Shown here: positions 1 to 11,967 of the stretch, in pieces
Position numbering within the stretch: the stretch's first letter is position 1
Layout: every line of letters starts with the position of its first letter
Assembly (NCBI GenBank): GCA_000442125.1
Contig: KE546973.1
Span: 682,001-746,000 of the forward strand
Length of the DNA stretch: 64,000 bases
Origin: Opeltia flavorubescens
Lineage: Eukaryota > Ascomycota > Lecanoromycetes > Teloschistales > Teloschistaceae
Direction: 5' to 3'
Notes under the pieces: generated by a model
Databases searched by the model: none
What the model was told of the DNA's origin: nothing
What the model saw: the letters and a program-made list of their open reading frames with translations, nothing else
Program-made: the position numbers and the translations under genes

Positions 1-457
1 GGCAATCATTACGGGAAAAGGTCCACTAAAAGATGCTTTTGTGGCAAAAATCAGAGCTGCTACGGATGAGGGTCGATTGAAGAGAGTACAAATCAAGACT
101 GCGTGGTTAAGTTCAGACGATTACGCAAAGTTACTGGCTTCGGCTGATCTCGGTGTCAGCTTGCACACGAGCAGTAGTGGGGTGGACCTCCCAATGAAAG
201 TTGTGGACATGCTCGGCGCTGGTCTACCTGTTGTTGGATGGGACAAATTCGCTGCTTGGCCAGAATTGATAAACGAGGGGGTTAATGGCAGAGGTTTCCA
301 CTCAAGCGCTGCGCTATCGAAATTATTGGTAACCCTCTTTGGACTTGACAGCCAACAGTTGCAGCGTCTTCGACAGGGGGCTTTAGCTGAGGGTAAAAGA
401 CGGTGGGCAGACGAATGGGATCCGGTAGCAGGAAAGCTTCTAGAATTTTGCAGTTGA
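1..457 (+). CDS. ALG1: ALG1, chitobiosyldiphosphodolichol beta-mannosyltransferase (3' part)
   Basis: Adds the first mannose, from GDP-mannose, to dolichol-PP-GlcNAc2 on the cytosolic face of the ER in N-glycan precursor assembly. Only the C-terminal part lies in the window. The frame is open from base 2 and the gene begins upstream. Visible family signatures are ITGKGPLK near the start, then GVSLHTSSSG followed by DLPMKVVDM and GLPVV, which is the GT33/GT-B nucleotide-sugar binding segment characteristic of ALG1. The TAG-type context ends the protein with LLEFCS. No intron is seen in this part. The following 372 bp to the next gene hold no coding signal. Identification is confident; the start and any N-terminal membrane anchor are out of view. 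Confidence 0.93.
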   Translation, partial: AIITGKGPLKDAFVAKIRAATDEGRLKRVQIKTAWLSSDDYAKLLASADLGVSLHTSSSGVDLPMKVVDMLGAGLPVVGWDKFAAWPELINEGVNGRGFHSSAALSKLLVTLFGLDSQQLQRLRQGALAEGKRRWADEWDPVAGKLLEFCS

Positions 458-829
458 AGTACACTAATCGGAGCTTCGATTACCCAAAACAATGAATATC
501 ACATGAGATCTCCTGATTATCGAAGCGGAACTTGAAAACGCATGCTACTGCTAGAATTGATAGTGACTGAAAGGCTCTAGGCACTGTGGTATGATTATGA
601 CTATTCAAGATGCTAATTTTCTGAACTGCTAACTAGATGTGTTATCAAAGCGCCAAGCCACTAGGCTCATAATATATTATGTGGCAAACCCTGGCCCTAC
701 ATTGCTGTTTTTGTCGGGTTTGGCCTTCTCATACTCAAACTTTGGATTTAAATCCTTTTGGGTGGTGGAATACACGCAGAGGATAGTTTATCTGCTTGAT
801 GAAATTGCTGTATATTAGTCGCAGTAGCT
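458..829. other. Intergenic 458-829
   Basis: Tandem gene gap between ALG1 and the TFIIIC subunit. Moderately AT-rich, no convincing ORF or RNA gene. It should hold the ALG1 3' UTR and the promoter of the next gene. Confidence 0.6.
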
Positions 830-3397
830 ATGCTTGCTGATGTGAAGCTACCATTTCATCCTACCACGACCAATTGCCTTGCCTGGTCAGGAGATGGAGA
901 ACTTGCAATAGCTGCGGGTGAGTTCGTGAACATATTGGTAATTATCAAGGAGATATCCATAGCCGTTGTTAATTATTTACATATTTTAGATCCCAAGGCG
1001 TGGGGTTAAAAAAAACCAGCAGGATGTGTCCAGGTCAGATCCTTGGGTGCATGTCAGCTTCCGTATCAACTCCTATACCGTCGAAGAGTGGCCGACGCAA
1101 GAGCTTGATGATCTTGATAATTTCTGTATTGGAGAAGAGCAGTCTACTAGTACTGTCGTCGCTCTTTCATGGTCTCCGATCGGCTTAGCAAAGCATAAGC
1201 GCTCAGCCCTCGCCGTTCTGGCAACAAACCAGGTGCTATCGCTATGGGCGTCTGTCTCCGATCTGAAAGCCGCTTCTACTTGGGAAAGGGTACTCGTGGT
1301 TAATACCGTACTCGGACGGCCCGGTCCACATATTACGCCACGAGATGAGGGTCTCTTGACGAGTGGTGGGATCCTGCGCGGATCCACCAGGGTACGAAGT
1401 ATGTCATGGGCACCTGTGATATCTAACAATAGCGCTCACTACAAGAACAATTTTCAAATTCCTAGTTCCGAGATATGCAGGCCCGTTCAGTATCTCGCAG
1501 TGACCAATGACGCCGACGAGGTGGTAATTCTATCGATCCAGAGTGAATGGACGCATCGTGGCAAGTCTCTAGGGGAAGCGCAGGTTGTGTCTCGTGCCAA
1601 CTGGAAAGAACTACGATCGCTGTTCTCATCTCCACAAATCCCCTACATTCAAAATGACAATTGTTCGACCGCTGCATTGACTAGATTCGAATGGCCTTCG
1701 ATCTTCGCACATTCTTTTAGTAAGAATGCGTTCATCGACCAGGTGGTGTGTACTCCGTGTCAAAGCCACCGGGCTGGCTTTGGCTTGATATTGCGTAAGG
1801 GTTGGGAGACCTTGCGGCTTGAAATCTCTTGTGAATCTATATCTCGGGGATCCTCGATTAACTCGTGGATACCAGTATCATCTTCTAAGCACGCTTCTTC
1901 TATCCAAAGCTCTCTCCCTCCTTCTGATTATGGTAGTGCATTATATCTTCCCAAGGTTTCTTTCCTCTTTCCATTCGTAAAGCGCTAGTGTTAACTTCTC
2001 CAAAAGACACAAAATTCTCCTTCATACGTTGCTATTCCCAGCGCAGGTATCATCGAGCATTGGCAATGGAAAACTCTACTCGGTCCAAAGGGTAATGCAT
2101 TTACCAATGTGGATATCGAGTCAGGAGCGCAGAATCTTCATCTTACTAATGAATGGGAAAAGATCAGTGGTAAAATTATACAACCTTCGTCTTCAAGTGG
2201 GCCATGTCTGATTCCCCACAGGATTGGCCTATTCTTCCCTTGCCAATGGAGACGTAGTCTTACATGCTTGTGGATTCTTGTCGGGACCCTCGGTCTTTCG
2301 TATAGAATCAAACTCTATTATTGATGAACAAACTGAGGACCATTATCCGGGTCCCATTCAATCACCGGTGAATTATCAAGTTCAAATGTTGCAGAAGGAT
2401 TTCGACCAGCGTCATGACCTAGGGGGACTCAGTATCGCGAAAACGTGGGGCCTGGCCTCATGGGGGCCTTATTTAGCCATTTGCATCAGCTTTCATCCTG
2501 GTGACATGATCGAATACATGTTGACATCCGGGGAGCGGTGCCACATAATATTCAGCCTGATGGATGCGACTGGTTCCGTAGTGGAAGATGCTGACTTTCC
2601 GTGGCAGAAGTCAAGCCCTTCATTTCATCAGGAGGATAAACCATACGTTCATAATGAGGTACTAACAAAATCGACATTTCAGCGCTTTTACGATTTCTCG
2701 GACTGCAGGGTTCTTTTCAGCACATGCTGCGCAGCTATGATTTCCAGTGGTACACAGATGGCTGAGCTTATTGAAACAGCGCTGCAGCAGCTAGTCACCT
2801 CGACTGGCATCAATTTGGAGCTAGAGCTCAGCCTGCTAAGGGATACGCGGAGCTCACATCTTTCAGCGGCGTCTTGCGTCAAAAGTTTGAATGAAATTAT
2901 AATCTCAAGGAGCGGTGAGAAAGGACGTTCGCATTGGCAGGAATTACATGATTTTTGTTCGGTCTGCGACGAGGTCATTCTCTGGACGAGCGTGACCGAG
3001 GCTTCCTGCGTAAACGGGCATCAGTTCGGTATGCTTATAGCCTTTACAGTGTCATATTTTATTAACACAATCTGTAGCTCGATGTGCACTGACGAGCCTT
3101 CCCATCAAAGAGCCTGGGGTCTCCAAATATTGCGAGTCTTGCCACCGGGAGTTCCTAGACGAAAGCGTACTTTCGCAGGGGAGTTTTGATGAGTGCACAG
3201 AGTACGACGACTCGGTTGCAAAAGGTCATCGAACCCTTGAAAACGATTTCACCACCGTGCAGAGCAATCCCCCGGACGAAGAATTGCAACCCAACGGCGA
3301 AGCTTCAGGACATCAGGTACCTAATCTTGGGCTCATGAATGCGCTCTTCGCAATATTCGATGTTTGTCCTTACTGTGAAGGTAAATATGAAAATTGA
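830..3397 (+). CDS. Transcription factor IIIC 90-kDa-type subunit (TFIIIC delta N-terminal plus zinc finger)
   Basis: Subunit of the TFIIIC complex that binds internal promoters of tRNA genes for RNA polymerase III. Proposed exons are 830-937, 990-1932, 2047-2169, 2222-3028 and 3078-3397. The joined frame begins MLADVKLPFHP and quickly gives CLAWSGDGELAIAAGE, the start of the TFIIIC-delta N-terminal beta-propeller. ALSWSPIG and YLAVTNDADEVVIL are further blade-like strands, and GLAYSSLANGDVVLH forms across the third intron. The C-terminus has the TFIIIC90-type zinc-finger pattern: a Cys-x2-Cys-like SVCDE, then RCALT, YCESC and finally CPYCEG. Intron 2 (1933-2046) has a weak donor (gtagtg) and is the least certain boundary. 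The product is about 765 residues. The stop lies only 76 bp before the start assigned to the next gene on the same strand. Confidence 0.82.
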
Positions 3398-3472
3398 TGA
3401 TGCTTCTTAAGTATTCCCGGACCTGTTCCTCTTAAGGAGGAAGCTACACTGTTGCAAAAGCTTTACCAAAGG

Positions 3473-6170
3473 ATGATAAAGACAAGATTTCGAGGTGAAT
3501 ATGCAACGGCTTATTTGAAGACTAATGGTATGTTGTGGAATTCTACATTCCTCGCTTCGATTCCCAGCATTCAAGATTTGCCACCTCTTCTCGCTGCAAG
3601 CAGTCACTTTGAACAATTCAGCGGTATGATGAACTCTTTCGAGCATTTGGATAAACCAACGGCTGACATTGTGAGATTGCCGCAAGCGGACTGCCGGATC
3701 CGGATCTCTTACGCATTTCGACATCCTTCGCCGAGTTTCCCAAGGTGTGTTTCTTTGTCCAATGGATCTCAATACCAGAGGACATACTGCCATGGACTAA
3801 GATGAAAGGCTCCCTCATCAGATCAGGAGCTATGTTCCGCATCTGTCCCATATGAATATCTCATCAACGACCATAACAGATCACAAGCGAATCTCCCTCT
3901 CTAACACCAAATCTGCCGTTCCAAACTTTGTTCAGGGCCCTGTAAGCCCGCCAACGAGCCTCAAAGCGAATCTAAGCTTTGGCAACCTAATGGCGTCTTC
4001 GAATCAGCCTTCAAGTCGCAATCCAAGCCTCGCTCCTAGCGAAGGGAGCAGCATGAATCCCAATAAGACCGTTGATCGCTTCGACATGTCCTCGTCTGCT
4101 GATGAGGTAGATCCAGATGAGCAAATAGCTGCACACACTTTGGCGGATTTTATAGAGTATCCCAACGACTCCCATACGGCGATCAAATCCCCTCCGCCTA
4201 AACATCATTTTCGCTCCGGTTCTGTCAGCTTAGGCCTCCCGTCTGATACTGCGTCAATAGTAACATCGTCATCCGCACAACAGGATGCATCGACTCACGC
4301 CGTCAAATCTCCTCGCGGTTCCGAAAGTGAGCGTGGCAGCACGCGCAACATGGTCACGACACTCGAGACTCGGAAAAGGAGTTTTGCTAGCGGCGATTCA
4401 AATTCCAGTCCTGATGGCTTTCCAGCTTCCGAAGCTGTTGCCACACCTGATGAAGGGGACTCGCCGACCCTAGGCCGCTTTCCCGCTCCTCCGATTACCA
4501 AGCCGAAGAAGGGGAAAGCAAGAGACTCGATGTTATTGCATCGCCACTCTCACAATTCGGATAGCTCAACCAAGGCGGAGAAGGAACGGACACCAACGAT
4601 CAATACCCAGGATACGGAAGCGAAAGCAGAGAAAGCGTTGGTTATTCCCTTCTTACCAAAGTTTCTGAAACTTGCAGGAAGCCCCAGGCAAGGCACACCC
4701 GCAGATCCAACACAGCCAAGAGACAGCATGGAAATTACTGAGGTAGACGAGATCCCGCTGAAAGCACAGAATGACGACAATGCCAAATCCGCTTTTGAGT
4801 CGGACTCAAGTGACGATGGTGCCAGCCAGCCATATGAAGAAAGTGCTTTCATCGGTGGCGCTAAACTCGCAGCCTCCCGCAAGCCGAAACTGGTTGAAAA
4901 CAGGACAAGCAGTGGCAAACGAGTCGTTAGCATGCAAGATATTCTCAAGGAAGGGGGCATTGAAGCTGTAGCTGATCATCTACACCACAGCGGTACCTCT
5001 GTTCTTGCAGATGTTAATCCGGGACCGTCCAAATCTAAAGCGACACGGATACTCGGAGAGAGCAGCATCAAGATGAAGCGGGCGGGCATAGTAGGTATGC
5101 CAGCTGTACATGAGACAACTGGCGGTGTGCAGGTCTCGCTAGATGGTGCAGAAGAGCCCGTGAAGGGGCGGCCGGATTGGCAGGCTGAGCTGACAGACGG
5201 CTTGAGGTCAAATCCGGTCAAGAGGTCTGCGACTGCACCAGCTGGCAAAAAGATTATCTTACCAGTAAATGTGAGCAACGAGCCAAGGAACCTAAGAGAC
5301 AGTATCGTGAGTACGCCATATCCGCTGGGGTACAAGGGAAGACAGGGCGGTGATGAGGACAGCGTTACACGACCGGGAAGTCAAGTTGACCAAGAAAAGA
5401 GGGTGGGCAAGAATGGAGGGAGTATTATCCTAGTTTTGTACAGCCGTTGCAGCAACACGCCCGTTCTCCGGAAGCTTATTATACCGGAACCCAAAGAGAT
5501 TTCTTTTTCAGATGAAGATGAGAAGAGACCCCAATTCAGAGCGAAACTAATGCTTGATTTTGACGATGAGCAGCTGTTCCGGCTAATCACGAAGGAGTAC
5601 ATGGGTATGAGGGGTGTTGTGAAAGGCTTGGTTAGTGCTCGAGGCGTGTCCAGCATCAGCTTGCTCGGGTACCATCGACTTTCACAGTTGGCAATCAAAG
5701 AGCACAGATCTAATCGAAGGAAGACATTCCGTGTTTACGACGACATCTTCACCGAACAAAGGATGAAGGATCTCTGGACGAATCCACGCGACGGACGCAA
5801 GAAGCACGAATGGGTTGAATGGATTAGGCGGCTCCCTCGATATTCCGAAGGTTTGCATACTGATGAAGAAAACATTGCTTTGGAATTGGTGGAAGGATGG
5901 AAGGTCGGCAAGATTGCTTCTGCACTTCTACTTGTGGTAGTGCTGAGCTTGTTGGCCACCTTGATTTGGACGTTCCTGGGAACAAACGGAGGAGTAGTGT
6001 TGCAGAACGATGCAACGATTGGGTATCCTGTCGAATTGAGGATGAAAAGTGCCGGCTTCCGTGGAGCAGGGGTACGGGTTGAAACGGGGCTCGCGCTGGG
6101 AGTTCTTGTGTTATTGCTTGGATGGACAGGGGTAGGAACGTGGATTCTGCTAAGTTGGCTCGTCATGTAA
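3473..6170 (+). CDS. Uncharacterised fungal protein with long disordered middle and two C-terminal membrane segments
   Basis: I do not recognise this family. Exons 3473-3744 and 3809-6170 (64-bp intron) give 877 residues. Residues 1 to about 100 look folded (YATAYLKTNGMLWNS). Residues about 110-640 are Ser/Pro/Asp-rich and low complexity. Residues about 640-780 are again folded, with LIIPEPKEISFSDEDE, FRLITKEYMGMRG and a charged stretch ending HEWVEWIRRLPRY. Two hydrophobic helices follow, about 787-812 and 850-875, the last reaching the C-terminus. This suggests an endomembrane or plasma-membrane hairpin anchor with a cytosolic regulatory tail. The start is uncertain: the frame is open up to 3401 with a possible splice acceptor at 3410-3411, so a further 5' exon may exist, but no in-frame ATG precedes 3473. 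Confidence 0.7.
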
Positions 6171-6697
6171 GATATTTTAGCTGAGTGTTTGCCGTGATCA
6201 ATTGAATAGATATATGATCATCGATATAGCACCATGATCAGCCTATCACACGTACTCTAGCGAGGGCAGCAGCGAGAGAGCAGGTCGATCCGATCATCTG
6301 TGTATGTAAACCATCAACATCTTCTTATGGTCAGTCCAGAAGTCCTGGACACAACGCCTTGAAAAGGATGAAGCTCAGCTTCGCGCTTGGGAGAATGGGG
6401 CGAACTGAAGATCGTCTCAAGCTTGTGAACCAATGAACTGATATCTTATCGATAAAATAGATAATCCAAGGCGAAAGAAAACGCGCTTGACCTATTGTGG
6501 AAGCTCATGGGATGGGAATTGAATGAGAGGATGCATTAGAAAGGCGTTACGGGCGTGTTGATCTGAGTCACATCATCTACCCCTCTACTACCTTTGTCCT
6601 CCTAGTCCTCTACCTATGTGTATTTAAACCTATTCCCTACTCTGTCAGCTTGCTTTTCTACCAGAAAAAGACTCCAATAATCCTGGTGCCGACATCT
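6171..6697. other. Intergenic 6171-6697
   Basis: Gap between two plus-strand genes. It holds the 3' UTR of the membrane protein and the promoter of bleomycin hydrolase. A pyrimidine-rich run near 6575-6615 and a tatttaaa-like TATA element near 6620 precede the next start. No gene seen. Confidence 0.55.
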
Positions 6698-8395
6698 ATG
6701 GACGTCCAGGAGAAAATACCCAGACTTGACAGAGACTACGTCTACATCAAAGATAGGCCGACTGACAAGATGTCCCACCATGACGAACAGCCCTACCAAC
6801 CATACTCATCCACTATATCTATTAGTGCATCAGAACAGTGGGAGAAGGAGTTGATGGAGGATCCGAAGAATCGGCTTGCCCTCTCTGCTCTTTCAGCCAA
6901 CAATGCCGCATCTATTCTCACCCAACGTTCCACCGTCATTTCAGATACCCAGAACTTCAATGTTAAGATTGCCCTTGAAGGTGCACCCATAACAAATCAG
7001 AAATCGTCCGGTCGATGTTGGCTATTTNCCGCAACCAATGTATTCCGGGTCGCCATCATGAAGCGGTACAATCTCAAAGAATTTGAACTGAGTCAGGCAT
7101 ATCTCTTCTACTGGGACAAGTTGGAAAAGGCAAACTATTTTCTGGAGCAAATTCTGGACACTGTTGAGGAAGATTTGGAAGGCCGATTAATACAGACACT
7201 CCTTGCGTCACCAGTCGGCGATGGAGGGCAGTGGGATATGGTCGCGAACTTGGTGGAGAAATACGGGCTGGTAAGTTTTGCTCCTATATTTGCTTAGTTC
7301 CGTGGGCTGGCTGACAAAATCATTCTGCAGGTACCGCAGTCACTCTACCCTGATGCTTTTAATGCGCAAAACTCTAATACTATGGCGACTCTGATCACCA
7401 CCAAGCTTCGCGAAGACGCTCTTGAACTTCGACGACTCGCAAGCGGCTCGCCGGAGGCAAAGCGGTCTCTCGGTACGGCCAAGGAGAAAATGATGCGCGA
7501 AATTCACCTCATTCTCACCTTGATGCTTGGGCCGCCTCCCAGTCCGGACAAAGATATGACGTGGGAGTATCAAGATAAGGATGAGAAATTCCAAAGTCTG
7601 GTTACCACGCCTCTTAAGTTCGCTGGTGAGCTTTCGAGTCAAGAAAGCGTTAAAGCTAATTCTGGAACGAACATCCATGAATTATTCAGCCTTGTCAACG
7701 ACCCTAGGAATAAGTACGGACAATTGCTGAGCGTCAGTAGATTAGGCAACGTCATCGGGATGCGTCCAGTCCGCTACGTTAATGTTGACATGACGGTAAG
7801 CATGCCTTTCCTTGCTGCTGAATCGATAGGGAGGAGGTATTGAACAACGGGGTAGACAATGAAGAAAGCATGCATCTCCATGCTCCGTGCCGACATCCCA
7901 ATCTTCTTCGGCTCGGACGTCGGCAAATTCTCAAATCGGCAATCGGGCATTATGGACACGGCTCTTGTTGACTACGAACTCGGCTTCAACGTGCATCTTG
8001 GAATGTCTAAAGCAGAACGGCTCATGACCAGCGAAAGCGCGATGACGCATGCCATGGTCCTAACGGCAGTACATGTGATTGATGATAAGCCGGTGAGATG
8101 GCGAGTGCAGAATAGCTGGGGCGAAGGGTCGGGCACCAAGGGTTGGTTCGTGATGAGCGACCGATGGATGGACGAATTTGTGTACCAGACGGTCGTAGAC
8201 CCAAGGTGAGAGCACTCATTCAAAGGTAGGCACCCAGGGCTGACAAGATTAATCAGATTTGTGGACAAGGCGGTGCAAGACGTGCTAGATCAGAAGCCAA
8301 AGATGTAAGTCTCCTGATGATGTTGTCTAAACGTTTCGGTGATTGATTGCCCTGATAGGCTTGATCCATGGGACCCAATGGGGGCATTGGCATAG
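6698..8395 (+). CDS. BLH1: Bleomycin hydrolase / aminopeptidase C-type cysteine protease
   Basis: Cytosolic papain-fold (peptidase C1B) self-compartmentalising hexameric aminopeptidase that hydrolyses bleomycin and homocysteine thiolactone. Exons 6698-7270, 7331-7795, 7856-8205, 8257-8304 and 8359-8395 give 490 residues, the usual family length. The catalytic Cys lies in SSGRCWLF (about residue 107), the catalytic His in [10 protein letters not shown] and the Asn in VQNSWGEG. The glutamine of the oxyanion hole is in ITNQKSSG. The C-terminus ends DPMGALA, the conserved self-processing tail of the family. A single ambiguous base (N at 7028) falls in the codon after WLF; Ala is expected from homologues. 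An alternative start is the ATG at 6770; the longer form adds 24 residues, and dual cytosolic/mitochondrial forms are known in yeast. Confidence 0.95.
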
Positions 8396-9614
8396 AGAAT
8401 CATAACCAGGTAGTGATGGTACATATTCAAAAATTTACAGGCCATCTTCAGCTATGTTTTATTCTCCTAGTCCATGTTGCGTTCGGACCAGCGGTCGGAA
8501 AATCGGCACCACGATTTTCCTGAGTTGAATGCCATTGCACTGGAGCAGACAATATAGATCGTGATTGCTTGCTTGGTAAGTCTTTCATGCTGCAAGTATA
8601 GTCGGCAAAAGCAGACCTCATAAACCAAGCACCGATTCGCACGGAAATTATACAAGAGATCTATTCAATCTGCAATCCACGCCTTGTTACTATTACTCGC
8701 TTCAAGCGACTTGGGATTTCGGATCTGCTATCTTCAGCTCTATCCATATCTTTCTTATGCTGAGAAACCGGAGATCGACATTCTCTAATATCCAGACGCA
8801 TTGGATGAAACACGCGGAACTTAAGCTGGCGAATGGACTTTCCTGGCTATGGTTGCACACGTCAACCTTTGACTTTGGTAGAGTACGAGGTACGTCCTAA
8901 CGCTTGTCAGATCCGACCGAAGAAGCCGTTGGGCGCGGCTATATGTTCTATTTGACTATGTACAGCTGCCTTACCAATCTACCTGGTCTTTATCTACTTG
9001 TTCCTTGCACCGGCGGCTGTGTAACAATACTCAAGGATGAGTCGTGCGTGCCACCATTGTTGCGCCATCACAAGACGCAAGACCCTGGATTCGGCACTGA
9101 TATCCGAGATTATGGCCCAGATTCTCAAGTGTCGCTGAGCACGGAGCAGCTGGCTGTCTGTCCATCCGCCTCTCACGCCAATTGACCTATGCTTTCCCGT
9201 CTCTCAGCAGCCAATGTCGCATGCCATTTCGAACGTCCTTTTACACGAATTCGAGCAGATCTTCGGAAATATTGTATATTTCCGCACCAATCGTCGCGTG
9301 GCAAAATCCCTGCAATTTACCTATGCCTGCCGTGTCTACTTCTACGCGTCTATTGTCCTCCAGTAAAAGAAGTTTCCGACGACCTTCTTGATATTGCAGG
9401 AATTACCTAACGTTGACCTTACTCACTTTCAGGCCCTCTGGCCCTCACTCCAGTAGCAAGGGCATCCCGCACTCGCAATGACGGCTCCATCATATATGGC
9501 GAGATATGGGATGCATGCTCTTTGTCAATCCTTCCAGCCTTACTCTACTACCTACCTCTCACTGGCACGATAGCTGGACTCCTCTCCTCTCCTTCTTGAA
9601 TTTGGACCTTCGCC
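8396..9614. other. Intergenic 8396-9614
   Basis: A 1.2-kb stretch with only short ORFs of poor codon character on both strands. No splice-joinable conserved protein and no RNA gene was recognised. It should include the promoter of the Pth11-like gene. Confidence 0.5.
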
Positions 9615-11051
9615 ATGGCTGAGATGACACCGACCGAGATATTATACCAGCAGGAACATCTTCATGATAACCGGAGTGCCGAAGTCATTGGCGTCGTGGT
9701 TACAATGGCCATACTCTCTACCGCTGCTGTCGCTCTTCGTTTTCTATGTAGGAAGCAAATGAAAGTCATCATATCCTACGATGATTATTTTGTGCTCGCA
9801 GCCCTGGTACACCCTTCGATCTATTCATCCAGACCATCCTGCATTCTGGAGAGCTAATTCTCTATCGGGTAGATCTTTTCGCTCGGCTTGATCTTCATCG
9901 TTGGATATGGTACGTTTCCTTGTACATCTTCGCATCGCTGTGGGAGACCATGATACCGGTCGGGACTTCAGTCAACCTGCACCACTTGATCCTTAGCAGC
10001 TCGATAGCATTATACTTTGGTTCGCTAACGAGCGCTCTCTCAGGTGTGCATGTTGGCACCGGCCGACATTTCCTAGCTGTGGGCTTAGACAACGCTCGAA
10101 ACTACCTGAAGGTAGCTCTGTCCTTTGCGAGGCGAATATCTCTTTATGCTAATGTTACGGATAGCTACAGTACATCTTTCAAATCATCTATATGTTCACC
10201 CTTCTAGTAGTCCGGTTATCGATCTTGATATTCTATCAACGACTTTTCCCTAGGCAGTCTACGTCACTATACTGGAGGATTTCCCTGTACTGCATCCTAT
10301 TTGTAATTTTTGGTCTTTTCATTTCGGGGACCACGGCATTCGTGTTCTCGTGTTCGCCAATTTCCTTCTTCTGGACCCGCACTGGTGCTGGACACTGCGT
10401 CAATACACAAATACTCTATTACTTCACGGCAGCAATAAACATCGTCTGCGATATCGCCATTCTGCTCTTACCTATGCCTATCGTTTGGAACCTGCAAATG
10501 CAGCGGGATAAGAAAATCGGCATCATGGGTATATTTCTCCTGGGCGGATTGTAAGTGATCGTGTACATGCTCGTATGAGTTTCTATCAAACTAATGTTCG
10601 GGTAGCGCCTGCATTGCGAGTATTGTCCGTATATTCTACATGCACGAAGTAGTGGCGATAGATCCAACCTGTACGTGGGATTCTCCTAGCGCAGTCTCAA
10701 TCCCAGACCTGCACCGAATCTGCTTGCCATCTAACAGCTGTCACAGGGACACAAGTTAACCCTGCAATTTGGTCTACCGTCGAACCTTCCCTCGGAATCG
10801 TAAGCGCTTGTCTCCCGGTCATTGGATCAGCGTTCCGGTCCAAATTCGGATCATTGCCAGCCACATCATGGCTGAGCCGGTCAAAGCGCTCAGCCCAGGG
10901 TAACTCGTACGTCATCAAATCGGGAGATCGACGCAACGTTCGTGAGTCTCTGCAAAAGAAGCCTGTCGTGACCGCGACGGTTTACTCAAGGGATACCCAG
11001 AGTGACGAGGAGATGGCGCTGCCATTGACGGATGTGGAGCCCCAGAGATGA
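9615..11051 (+). CDS. Pth11-like integral membrane protein (fungal rhodopsin-fold domain)
   Basis: Seven-helix plasma-membrane protein of the large fungal family related to the Magnaporthe Pth11 receptor. The role of most members is unknown; some sense surfaces or hosts. Exons 9615-9806, 9873-9909, 10044-10111, 10165-10550, 10606-10670 and 10747-11051 give 350 residues, and all six exons keep frame. Family marks are YDDYFVLAAL after helix 1, the conserved GVHVGTGRH loop, LSILIFYQRLFP, a Cys pair in FSCSPISFFW and GHCVN, DIAILLLPMPIVW in helix 5, and WSTVEPSLGIVSACLP near helix 7. It has no N-terminal CFEM domain, so it belongs to the CFEM-less subclass. The cytoplasmic tail (about 70 residues) is charged and Ser/Thr-rich. 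Intron 2 is unusually long here (134 bp). Confidence 0.9.
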
Positions 11052-11967
11052 AGGGAAATTTGATGTTGGCCGCTTTAATGTTACTTTAAGCCTCTAATGT
11101 TTTTTCTTAATGGTAGGGGATGACAATTGTGGGAAATCTGGGATTACGATATGAAGACGATTCAGATCTGGCGTGGCAGCGGAGGCTGGATGGGGAAGCA
11201 TCGCTGATGCGAGCTATGGAGGTATGGGCAGAAGGATAGGAAATTATTTGGAAGGTTAGTGTATTGGTAGGGCTACCATGGCTACAGGTGTACATATGGT
11301 GTATGTATATACATGATTAGTTTCGAGACGGTCTTTTTCTTATTGGTAACTTCTTGTGCGTCGATCATGTGTGTCTAAGACAAAGGGAGGAAGACTTCAA
11401 TGGATCTCCTGATTTTCTGTTACTGCTTCTCTCTCTCTGAGAAGCGCGCATCAGAATTGTCCAGCTGAATTGTAATGGAGGATGGATATCTTGTAAAGAA
11501 GAATTTGAGGGAGATTAAGATGAAAATACTATGGTCGGCTCATAACGGAGAATAAAGTGAAGAGGAGCACCAGTACGACAGTTACATAAAGTAAAGTTAT
11601 CAAAATCGATGATCATTCTACCAAGCAACATCCTATTGCAGATTTCCTTCCTTGAGCCTCCTAAAGCCAAAGGCTCTCCTGGCTCCGCTATCCTATAAGC
11701 TAATAAGCGCAATTAAAAGGCCATTCCATTGCATCATCATAGGCGTTAATTCGTCAACCAATATGCAGAAACCCAAAAACCTCCTCGCCATACCGTCTCC
11801 AAAGCAGGCCGTTAGAATAATCCCAGACCGGTACTAGCAAAAAAAAGGGAAAGACAAAAGAACGGTCACATCGTTAGTTATCCATCCGAGGATCGCATCC
11901 CAATCTGGGGAGTTTATAGTCATACAGGAAACTCCTCGGTCGTCCAAGAAAATTGGCTGGGAAAGAT
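11052..11967. other. Intergenic 11052-11967 (convergent 3' ends)
   Basis: Convergent gap between the Pth11-like gene and LTE1. It is AT-rich with short ORFs only and is expected to be mostly 3' UTRs. No RNA gene or repeat recognised. Confidence 0.5.

Noticed and set aside
3381-3411. Intron fusing the TFIIIC subunit to the following membrane protein
   Set aside because: It would be 31 bp, and TFIIIC90-type proteins normally end right after the CPYC zinc-finger pair.
8904-9410. Overlapping plus-strand ORFs between bleomycin hydrolase and the Pth11-like gene
   Set aside because: No conserved sequence, mixed frames and no good GT/AG pair joining them.
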